DNA of 14,389 bases from an uncultured Bacillota bacterium. Lineage in GTDB: Bacteria; Bacillota_I; Bacilli_A; RFN20; CAG-826. The DNA lies in assembly GCA_949298295.1 (NCBI GenBank), contig CASFWS010000029.1, forward strand, positions 1 through 14,389, read 5' to 3'. The notes beneath the pieces were generated by a model that saw only the letters and a program-made list of their open reading frames with translations, searched no databases and had not been told where the DNA came from. A program made the position numbers and the translations under genes. This document shows, piece after piece, positions 6,991 through 13,041 of this stretch; the stretch's first letter is position 1, and each line of letters starts with the position of its first letter.

Positions 6991-7315
6991 TCTCAAGGAA
7001 CGCCTGCGCCTGGTTTCCCTCTATCGTCTTTACGGGGAACTCCTTAGCGGGACCCAGAAGGATATCCTCTCTTCCTACCTTCTTTATGACCTCTCCATCG
7101 GGGAGATCGCCGAGGAAAAGGGGGTCAGCCGGGCGGCGGCCTTCGACGCGATAAAGAAGGGCGAGAAGAAACTCGAAGGCTACGAAAAGCGCCTTCATTG
7201 CCTCGAGGCGCGGGAAAAGTTCGCTTCTTCTCTCGGCCGGGCCCTAGAAAGCGACGACGAAGGGATGAGGAAGGCAATCCTTTCTCTCAAGGAGGAAATC
7301 GAAGATGGCATTTGA
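6983..7315 (+). CDS. ylxM: YlxM/p13-like HTH protein, SRP-associated, 110 aa
   Basis: YlxM proteins are small helix-turn-helix proteins resembling sigma factor region 4 and are encoded next to ffh in Gram-positives; in streptococci a YlxM protein modulates SRP GTPases. The helix-turn-helix is visible in LSIGEIAEEKGVSRAAAFDAIKKGEKKLEGYEKRL (about residues 35-69, shown by its YDLSIGEIAEEKGVSRAA core). The start ATG 6983 lies inside the ftsY end (8-base overlap), consistent with translational coupling. The open frame continues further upstream, but that part is antisense-like shadow of ftsY and unrelated to the family. A length of about 110 residues is usual. The 3' end overlaps ffh by 11 bases. 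Confidence 0.9.
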   Translation: MADLKERLRLVSLYRLYGELLSGTQKDILSSYLLYDLSIGEIAEEKGVSRAAAFDAIKKGEKKLEGYEKRLHCLEAREKFASSLGRALESDDEGMRKAILSLKEEIEDGI

Positions 7316-8678
7316 ATCGCTGAGCGAACGCTTCCAAAGCGTCTTCAAGAAGATGCGGAAGGAAGACCGCCTGAACGAAAAGAACATGGAGGAAGCCCTC
7401 CGCGAAATCAAGGTGGCGCTTCTAGAAAGCGACGTCAATTTCAAGGTCGTCAAAGCCTTCCTTTCCGAGGTCAAGGAAAAGGCCCTCGGGAGCGAGGTTA
7501 CCCGGACCGTTTCCCCAAGCGAGCAGCTCATCAAGATTTGCCATGACGAAATCACGGCCTTGCTTGGGGGCGACGATAGCGAGCTGACCCTTCCCTCCAA
7601 GGGGCGGCTAATGACCTACATGATGGTCGGTCTTCAAGGCACTGGTAAGACGACTTCCGCCGCAAAACTGGCTTATTTTTTCCAAAAGAAGGGCTTTAAG
7701 GTCCTCTTGGCCTCCCTCGACGTCTACCGTCCGGCCGCCATCGACCAGCTCCGGGACCTCGCCTCGAGCATCGGGGCCGGCTTTTACGAAACCGACGCCC
7801 GCGACAATCCGAGGAAAGTGGCTAAAGAAGCCAAGAACGAAGCCCTCAATGGCGGTTACGACGCCCTTATTCTCGATACGGCCGGCCGCCTTCAGATCGA
7901 CGAACCCCTGATGGGCGAAATCGCCGATATCGCCAAGGAAGAGCGGCCGGACGAGGCTCTCCTCCTCATTGACGCCTCGGCCGGGCAAGACGCGGTTAAC
8001 GTCGCCAAGGCCTTCAACGATTCGGTTCGCCTCACCGGTGTCATCGTTTCCAAGCTCGACGGCGACGCCAAAGGAGGCTCGGCCCTTTCGATCAAGTACC
8101 TGACCGGCCTTCCCATCAAGCTCTCGGGCACCGGCGAGAAGGTGGGTGACCTCGAAGCCTTCCATCCCGAGCGGATGGCCGAGCGGATCCTCGGGATGGG
8201 CGATATCGTCTCCTTGGTCGAGAAAGCCCAAGAGCAGATCGACGAGAAAGAGGCCGAGAGGGCGGCCAAGAAGATGATGTCGGGCGAGGCGACCCTCGAC
8301 GACATGCTGAAGCAAATGAAGATGGTCCAGCGGCTCGGCTCCCTTGGAAGCATCGCCGCCCTCATTCCTGGGATGCCGAAACTAAGCGACGCCGACAAGG
8401 AACGCGGGGAAAGGGAAATGAAGACCTTCGAGGCGGTCATCAACTCGATGACCCCCTACGAAAGGTCCCACCCCGAGGTTCTCCGCTTCTCGCAAAAGAA
8501 CCGGATCGCCAAAGGGTCCGGGAAAACGAACGCCGACATCAACCGCGTCCTCAAGCGCTTTGAGATGTACAAGAAGATGATGGAGGAGATGAAGCGGTAC
8601 AAAAAAGGCGGGAAGTTCCCGCCGGGCGGACTAGGCGGCCTTGGGGGCCCCCGCGGCATGGGCGGCTTCCCGCGCTAA
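7305..8678 (+). CDS. ffh: Signal recognition particle protein Ffh (SRP54), 457 aa
   Basis: Ffh binds 4.5S/SRP RNA and signal sequences of nascent chains and hands them to FtsY. The N domain (about 1-95) is followed by the G domain with GLQGTGKTT (109-117), DVYRPAAIDQL, DTAGRLQIDEPLM, SKLDGDAKGGSALSI and GTGEKVGDLEAFHP. The methionine-rich M domain includes LDDMLKQMKMVQRLGSLGS, LIPGM, INSMTPYERSHPEVL and the RNA-binding AKGSGKTNADINRVLKRF. The tail is Gly/Met-rich (GGLGGLGGPRGMGGFPR). Length is usual. The start overlaps ylxM by 11 bases. Its TAA (8676-8678) overlaps the TAG of trmD on the other strand (8675-8677), and no terminator hairpin with a T run is visible, so transcripts likely run into the antisense of trmD. 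Confidence 0.96.
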   Translation: MAFESLSERFQSVFKKMRKEDRLNEKNMEEALREIKVALLESDVNFKVVKAFLSEVKEKALGSEVTRTVSPSEQLIKICHDEITALLGGDDSELTLPSKGRLMTYMMVGLQGTGKTTSAAKLAYFFQKKGFKVLLASLDVYRPAAIDQLRDLASSIGAGFYETDARDNPRKVAKEAKNEALNGGYDALILDTAGRLQIDEPLMGEIADIAKEERPDEALLLIDASAGQDAVNVAKAFNDSVRLTGVIVSKLDGDAKGGSALSIKYLTGLPIKLSGTGEKVGDLEAFHPERMAERILGMGDIVSLVEKAQEQIDEKEAERAAKKMMSGEATLDDMLKQMKMVQRLGSLGSIAALIPGMPKLSDADKERGEREMKTFEAVINSMTPYERSHPEVLRFSQKNRIAKGSGKTNADINRVLKRFEMYKKMMEEMKRYKKGGKFPPGGLGGLGGPRGMGGFPR

Positions 8679-9454
8679 TCCTTCTTAATGAATTTACGGC
8701 CCTTCTCCAGGGCCTTTTTCAACCACTCCGGTTCCTCGTTGCCTTCTTCGAGCTCCTTGACGAGCTTCCTATCGGCCTTGCCCAAGGGATAGTTTCGGTA
8801 GAGGTCGGGGCGGCGCTCCTTCGTGACGCGAAGGGCTTCCTTCTTCCGCCATTTGGCGATGGCCTCGTGGTTCCCGCTATAAAGGATGTCGGGAATCTTT
8901 TTCCCCTCGTATTCGTAAGGCTCCGCGTACTGGGGATATTCCAAGAGACCGTTGGTGAAGCTTTCGTCCTCCAGGGAGGCATCGGCAATGGCTCCCGGAA
9001 GAAGGCGAGTGACGCTATCGGCAACCGCCATGGCCGGGATTTCCCCGCCGGTCAGGACGTAGTCCCCGATCGAGAGTTCCTCGTCGACGTAGGAGAGGAA
9101 ACGCTCGTCGACCCCCTCGTAATGGCCGCAGACGAGGACAAGCTCCTCCATCTTCGAAAAGCGGAGGGCGTCCTCCTGCCGGTAAGTATGCCCGCGGGGC
9201 GTAAAGAAAACGACGTGGGCGGACGGGCCCTTGTTGGCTCTCAGGCAGTCGACCAGGGGCTGAAGCTGCTCGATGAGGCCGGCTCCGCCCCCGACCGGGG
9301 CGCTATCGACCCGGCCGTACTTGTCCTTGGTGTAGGAGCGGATGTCGATGGAGGAAAACTCAACGATGCCCTTGGCGAGGGCCCGCTTGACGATCGAGGT
9401 GTCGAGAAAGGAATCGTAGAAGCGGGGAAAAAGAGTAAGGACTTTTATTTTCAT
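8675..9454 (-). CDS. trmD: tRNA (guanine-N1)-methyltransferase TrmD, 259 aa
   Basis: TrmD methylates G37 of tRNAs that read CNN codons and so prevents frameshifting. The SPOUT knot region shows LVCGHYEGVDERF, SIGDYVLTGGEIPAMAVADSV (with the catalytic Asp after AMAVA) and RLLPGAI. The C-terminal domain contains LEYPQYAEPYEYEGKKIPDIL, SGNHEAIAKWRK and RRPDL. The region usually reading DDxPYGGGxGM is DSAPVGGGAGL here, a divergence near the cofactor pocket. The start is fixed by a 4-base ATGA overlap with the rimM stop (9451-9454). It is the last gene of the rpsP-khpA-rimM-trmD unit; rplS, which commonly follows, is absent because trmD runs head-on into ffh. Confidence 0.95.
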   Translation of the reverse strand: MKIKVLTLFPRFYDSFLDTSIVKRALAKGIVEFSSIDIRSYTKDKYGRVDSAPVGGGAGLIEQLQPLVDCLRANKGPSAHVVFFTPRGHTYRQEDALRFSKMEELVLVCGHYEGVDERFLSYVDEELSIGDYVLTGGEIPAMAVADSVTRLLPGAIADASLEDESFTNGLLEYPQYAEPYEYEGKKIPDILYSGNHEAIAKWRKKEALRVTKERRPDLYRNYPLGKADRKLVKELEEGNEEPEWLKKALEKGRKFIKKD

Positions 9455-9960
9455 AGCATGCCCGGGACTTCGTGGATGATCATTTCCTTCTTTTCAAGGT
9501 CGATTTTGCTGATGAAATCGTCCATGAGGAAAGGAAAATAGAAGGGTTTGCCTCCTTCGCGGACGGCCTTGATGGAAGGGACTTTGCTGTAGGTAAGGAC
9601 ATCGTCAATCTTTCCGAGGATATCCCCGAGGTCGTTTTTGACGATGAGCCCCTTGAGGTCCTCGAGGCGGTAGTAACCCTCGGGAAGCGGGGCGTCCCCT
9701 TCGTCGAGATAAAGGCCGTATCTCTTGTACTTATCGGCCTCTTCCGGGGTCGAAATGCCCTTAAGCTTCACGATGGGCTCTTTGAGGGTTCCCCTTACCT
9801 CCTCGAAGGATGTCTCGAGGAACTGCTCCCCGTCCTTTGATAGAAAGACTTTCTTTCCGGGACGGAAGCGCTCCTCAGGAAAGGACGTATTGGGAACGAC
9901 CTTGGCTTCGCCCTTGACCCCGAAACTGCGGGAGAGAGTTCCGATGAGCACTTTCCCCAT
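9451..9960 (-). CDS. rimM: 16S rRNA processing factor RimM, 169 aa
   Basis: RimM binds ribosomal protein S19 in the 30S head and helps mature 16S rRNA. The N-terminal beta-barrel begins GTLSRSFGVKGEAKVVPNT (about residues 7-25), followed by EEVRGTLKEPIVKLKGISTPEEADKYKRYGLYLDE. The PRC-barrel starts at YYRLEDLKGLIV, with the final FPFLMDDFISKIDLEKKEMIIHEVPGML. Length is normal. The start codon lies 18 bases after the khpA stop with no clear ribosome binding site; a small hairpin covers that junction. The stop shares ATGA with the trmD start, implying coupled translation of two RNA-maturation factors. Confidence 0.93.
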   Translation of the reverse strand: MGKVLIGTLSRSFGVKGEAKVVPNTSFPEERFRPGKKVFLSKDGEQFLETSFEEVRGTLKEPIVKLKGISTPEEADKYKRYGLYLDEGDAPLPEGYYRLEDLKGLIVKNDLGDILGKIDDVLTYSKVPSIKAVREGGKPFYFPFLMDDFISKIDLEKKEMIIHEVPGML

Positions 9961-9988
9961 ACAAAAGAAGGGCGCCGATCACTCGGCG
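9961..9988 (-). other. Hairpin over the khpA stop codon, before rimM
   Basis: Six-base arms cgccga (9973-9978) and tcggcg (9983-9988) flank a 4-base loop that contains most of the khpA TGA. On the - strand it is followed by cccttcttttgt, a broken U-rich stretch. It could be a weak terminator or attenuator within the operon, or hinder re-initiation at rimM. It may also be chance in GC-rich DNA. Confidence 0.3.
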
Positions 9989-10257
9989 TCCTTGTCCTCC
10001 TCGTCGAAGCTTTCGAACTTGAGGTGGATGCGGGTCGATTCGTTGGCGGCCTTCGGGGCAATGCCCATCGCTTCGCGAAGGGCGTTGGCCACGACGCCGC
10101 GCCGCCCGATGAGGCGGGCCGTGTCGCTATCCGAGGCGCAGATGAGGATCGTCACGTCCCGGTCGCTGTGGCTCGGAAGCTCCCTGATGAGAATCGAGGA
10201 AGGATCTTCGACGAGCGGATCGATGAGGGCGTGGATCGTTTTCTCGTAATCGATCAT
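9979..10257 (-). CDS. khpA: KH-domain RNA-binding protein KhpA (YlqC), 92 aa
   Basis: KhpA is a small single KH-domain protein; in streptococci and related bacteria it pairs with KhpB/EloR to bind RNA and affect cell elongation. The protein starts YEKTIHALIDPLVEDPSSI, and the KH GxxG loop is visible as LIGRRGVVANALREAM (about residues 48-63). The last residues are acidic (ESFDEEDKDAE), a tail seen in other family members. Its place between rpsP and rimM matches the usual order rpsP-ylqC-rimM-trmD. The start ATG lies 5 bases after the rpsP stop; only a weak GCAAG precedes it. khpB is not in the window. Confidence 0.92.
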   Translation of the reverse strand: MIDYEKTIHALIDPLVEDPSSILIRELPSHSDRDVTILICASDSDTARLIGRRGVVANALREAMGIAPKAANESTRIHLKFESFDEEDKDAE

Positions 10258-10262
10258 CTTGC

Positions 10263-10535
10263 TTACTTCTTGCTCTTGGTTGCGGCGTGCTTGGCGATGA
10301 TGCCCTTGAGGCTTAGCATCGAGCGGACCGAGTCGGAGGGGATGGCGCCTTTCTCGAGCCAGGCGAGGGCCTTGGCTTCGTCGATGACGGCCTTTTCCTC
10401 GCCGAGGGCGGGATCGTAGGTCCCGATTTGCTCGATGTAGCGGCCGTCGCGGGCGTAGCGGGAATCCGCGGCGACGATCCTATAGAAGGGATCCTTGTGG
10501 CGGCCGATGCGGGTGAGCCTGATTTTGACTGACAT
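10263..10535 (-). CDS. rpsP: 30S ribosomal protein S16, 90 aa
   Basis: The protein starts MSVKIRLTRIGRHKDPFYRI and continues VAADSRYARDGRYIEQIGTYDP, the standard S16 signature, then a C-terminal LDEAKALAWL-type helix (here VIDEAKALAWLEKGAIPSDSV) and a basic end (KHAATKSKK). S16 binds 16S rRNA in the 30S body. The open frame extends 18 codons upstream, but start 10535 is chosen because the conserved S16 N-terminus begins there and AAGGAG stands 8 bases before it (10544-10549). It is the first gene of the unit and has its own promoter at 10561-10589. Confidence 0.96.
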   Translation of the reverse strand: MSVKIRLTRIGRHKDPFYRIVAADSRYARDGRYIEQIGTYDPALGEEKAVIDEAKALAWLEKGAIPSDSVRSMLSLKGIIAKHAATKSKK

Positions 10536-10543
10536 GGGAATAT

Positions 10544-10549
10544 CTCCTT
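10544..10549 (-). promoter_or_regulatory. Ribosome binding site of rpsP (decides the start)
   Basis: The - strand reads AAGGAG, 8 bases before the ATG at 10535. It excludes the longer upstream start of the same frame (10589), which lies at the promoter's -35 box. Confidence 0.85.
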
Positions 10550-10560
10550 TTCCGGGGGTA

Positions 10561-10589
10561 AATGTAGGCCCGAGCTCCTTCCCTGTCAA
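10561..10589 (-). promoter_or_regulatory. Sigma-A type promoter of rpsP-khpA-rimM-trmD
   Basis: On the - strand a perfect -35 TTGACA (10589-10584) is followed by a 17-base spacer and -10 TACATT (10566-10561, four of six consensus). Transcription should start near 10554, giving a leader of about 19 bases that holds the AAGGAG site. No extended -10 is visible. It begins 18 bases downstream of the terminator of the preceding gene. Confidence 0.8.
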
Positions 10590-10607
10590 GCAAAAACGCT
10601 TTATAGG

Positions 10608-10634
10608 GAGAAAAAAAGCCCCCGCGCGGGGGCC
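10608..10634 (-). terminator. Intrinsic terminator after the lipoprotein gene
   Basis: A perfect 16-base palindrome gcccccgcgcgggggc (10618-10633) is followed on the - strand by seven T residues (10617-10611). It lies 17 bases after the lipoprotein stop codon and insulates the rpsP promoter from upstream transcription. It is the strongest terminator in the window. Confidence 0.9.
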
Positions 10635-10650
10635 GAAGGATGAGGGGAAC

Positions 10651-13026
10651 CTACTTCAAATACACATAGTCAACGGCCGAATCCCAGTCGACGTCATAAT
10701 CGAAGCGGAAGCACTTGAAGTCGTAATTGGTGAACGGAGTGCTGTAGTCGGGGGCGCTTACGTCAGTGTAATCGTCGCTGCAGGTGTAGGTTACTTCGCT
10801 TAGGACCAATTCCCCGGCGGAAACCTCGAAGTTCCCGGCGATGTCGTAGGAGATCGAATCTCCATAGTAGTCTTCTTCCTCTTTATGGTAGGCGAAGGTG
10901 CCGCCGTTTTCGCTTGTCTTGACGAAGTCGAGGGTTTTCGCGCCCGTGTTATCGGCAATCGTCGCTCCGTCGAGCATAGCGGCAATCGAGGCATCGTCGT
11001 TCCCATAGACGGTCACCGTCTTGGTAATGGCCTTTTCCTCGCCGAGGGACTCTTCGTAAACCTTGACGGTGAAGGTTCCGGCATGGTCGGCCGCGACCAC
11101 GAAGCTATTGGCCGTCTGGGCCGGTTCAATCGTCGCGCCCGCGGTGTCATCGACAATCTCGGCGTGGACGGTCCCCGAAGCGTTGCTTGGAGTCAAGTTG
11201 ACGAGGAACTCGTGCTCGATGCCGGCGACGATCGAGGAGGGGAGCCAGTTCCGCTTTCCGTAATTGGACGGGCCGAAGGAGATTCCTTCGACCTGCGGGG
11301 CGACGACGTCGCACTCGATGGTCTTCTCGACGTTGGCCGTCCTTATGGTGATAGCGTAATGGCCGGGGGCGCTGAAGGAGCCCGAGGCAAAGTAGCCGGA
11401 ATAGCTGCTATAGGCGGCCGAGAAGCTTGCTCCCGCGGACGGGCTCACGCTCACCGAGACCGGGTCGACATCGTAATAAGCGGTGACCGGGGCAATGTCC
11501 TTCGGGAAGATGTAGACCGTCTTGCCCGTTTCGAAGGTTGGGGCCTCCCCAGCGTCGGTCGCGCCCGAATAATCGGAAGACCAGTAGAGGTTGTAGTCGC
11601 TGTACTGCAAGGCATCGAGATTGATGATGTGCCCATCGCTCGGCGTCCTTTCGCCAGCCGTCTGGGTGAAGGTGAAGGTCATTTGCTCGGAAATGTCGGG
11701 CAAGGGCTTTTCGGTATCCCAGTCAACGTCGTGGATTTCCACGTCGACCAGGCCTTCGACGACGAGCCCCTTCGCGTCGAGGGTCAGCTCGACGGTCATG
11801 TAGGTGTAGCTTGAATAGTCGCCGATTTCGCCGGTAAGGGTATAGGTCGAACCCTCGACGCTAAGCTCGATGTTCGTCGCGTCATCGCTCATGAGACCCG
11901 AATAGGAGTCCTCGAGGTAATTCTCGAGAATGTAATTGGAAAGGCCGAGACCGTCGTAACTTTCGGGGTAGAGGGGCATGTTGACAGCGTTTTGGGCCTC
12001 CTCGGGGGAAACCTCGTCCCAGTCCGGACTCTCGGTAATGGCGGCAGCTTCGACCGACTCGACGGCTCCATCGCCGTTTTGCTCGACGGTGTAAAGGGTC
12101 TGCCCGTCGATGAAATTGGTAATCGAGGCTTTTTCGCCGTCATCGTGCTCGATTTCCGCAAGGGCAGCGTCGTCGGAATAGAAGCGATAGGTCGCCTCGC
12201 CGGAGAAATCGTAACTGTTGGTCGATTCGGCGAGGATGGTCGCTTCGCTCAAGGAGTCTTTCTCGAGTTCAGCAGAGGCCCGAAGGAGTGCGGCCATGTC
12301 TTCGACATAATCCGGCTCGACGATCGTCACCTCGGCCGTATCGGTGAGGCCGTTGGGTGTGCTGACCGTGATGGTAAGCGGGCCCTCGGAGACGAGCATG
12401 GCTGTTACGCGATGCCCGTCGACGCTGAGGTAGATCTCGTCGCTCACGCTAACGGTGTAATCGTCGTCGGCGGCTTCCGGGAGGATGGTGGCTCCGACCT
12501 CGATCGTTTCGCCGACATCGAGTTCCGTGTGGTCGAGGACAATTTCGATCGAGGCGGCGGCCGGGCTTACGACCGTGATGGTTAAAGAGTCGCTGGCTTC
12601 CCCGACCGTGAGGGTGACGTTGGCCGTCCCCTTAGCCACGGCGGTGTCGAGGCCTTTTTCGCTGACCGTGAGAACCTCCGGGTTATCCGAGGCGAATTCC
12701 AAGGGAAGGCCCTCTTCGTTGTTTCTGACTTCGAATTCGAGCTGCAGCGTGGCGCCGACTTCGATGGTCGCCGTCGCCGGATTGGCAATTTCGACCTCGA
12801 TGGGGATCACGACGGGTTCCGATTCGCTCGAAGTGGTAGAGTCCTCGATTTCCGAATCCAGTTCGGAAGACGATTCCGCAGAGTCCTTTGAGGAAGAACT
12901 GCCTTCGTTAAGGGATGATGTTGTCTCTGGGCTAGAGAGGCTTGAGTCGCCGGTCTCTCCGCAAGCACCGAGCAATAGAGCTAGCGGCAAGAGGGCGGCT
13001 AAGATCGTTTTGGATGGTTTTTTCAT
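10651..13026 (-). CDS. Large lipoprotein with Ig-like (Big2-type) domains, 791 aa, function unknown
   Basis: The N-terminus MKKPSKTILAALLPLALLLGAC is a lipoprotein signal peptide with lipobox LGAC (lipidated Cys22). A Ser/Glu/Asp-rich linker follows (about 24-70), typical of surface lipoproteins in Gram-positives. Two bacterial Ig-like domains come next: about 72-153 (VEIANPATATIEVGATLQL to SDSLTITVV) and about 157-238 (IEIVLDHTELDVGETIEV to AEVTIVEP). The middle region (240 onward) alternates acidic and beta-strand patterns (TYTLTGEIGDYSS; VELTLDAKGLVVEG) and I do not recognise it. Further beta-rich stretches follow (VSVSVSPSAGASF; FLVNLTPSNASGTVHAEI). No enzyme motif or LPXTG anchor is seen. 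The whole protein is very acidic. Start 13026 is preferred over 13041 because AAGGAG stands just before it. It follows the frameshifted gene by 15 bases, presumably one operon. Confidence 0.85.
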   Translation of the reverse strand: MKKPSKTILAALLPLALLLGACGETGDSSLSSPETTSSLNEGSSSSKDSAESSSELDSEIEDSTTSSESEPVVIPIEVEIANPATATIEVGATLQLEFEVRNNEEGLPLEFASDNPEVLTVSEKGLDTAVAKGTANVTLTVGEASDSLTITVVSPAAASIEIVLDHTELDVGETIEVGATILPEAADDDYTVSVSDEIYLSVDGHRVTAMLVSEGPLTITVSTPNGLTDTAEVTIVEPDYVEDMAALLRASAELEKDSLSEATILAESTNSYDFSGEATYRFYSDDAALAEIEHDDGEKASITNFIDGQTLYTVEQNGDGAVESVEAAAITESPDWDEVSPEEAQNAVNMPLYPESYDGLGLSNYILENYLEDSYSGLMSDDATNIELSVEGSTYTLTGEIGDYSSYTYMTVELTLDAKGLVVEGLVDVEIHDVDWDTEKPLPDISEQMTFTFTQTAGERTPSDGHIINLDALQYSDYNLYWSSDYSGATDAGEAPTFETGKTVYIFPKDIAPVTAYYDVDPVSVSVSPSAGASFSAAYSSYSGYFASGSFSAPGHYAITIRTANVEKTIECDVVAPQVEGISFGPSNYGKRNWLPSSIVAGIEHEFLVNLTPSNASGTVHAEIVDDTAGATIEPAQTANSFVVAADHAGTFTVKVYEESLGEEKAITKTVTVYGNDDASIAAMLDGATIADNTGAKTLDFVKTSENGGTFAYHKEEEDYYGDSISYDIAGNFEVSAGELVLSEVTYTCSDDYTDVSAPDYSTPFTNYDFKCFRFDYDVDWDSAVDYVYLK

Positions 13027-13031
13027 GGTAG

Positions 13032-13037
13032 CTCCTT
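13032..13037 (-). promoter_or_regulatory. Ribosome binding site of the lipoprotein gene
   Basis: AAGGAG on the - strand, 5 bases before the ATG at 13026. It supports the start at MKKPSK, which gives a proper lipoprotein signal peptide, over the upstream in-frame ATG at 13041. Confidence 0.8.
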
Positions 13038-13041
13038 TCAT

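Noticed and set aside
10885..11814. A 309-codon + strand frame inside the lipoprotein gene
   Set aside because: It is antisense to a gene with a signal peptide, ribosome binding site and terminator. The product is Gly/Arg/Val-rich with no motif and no ribosome binding site.
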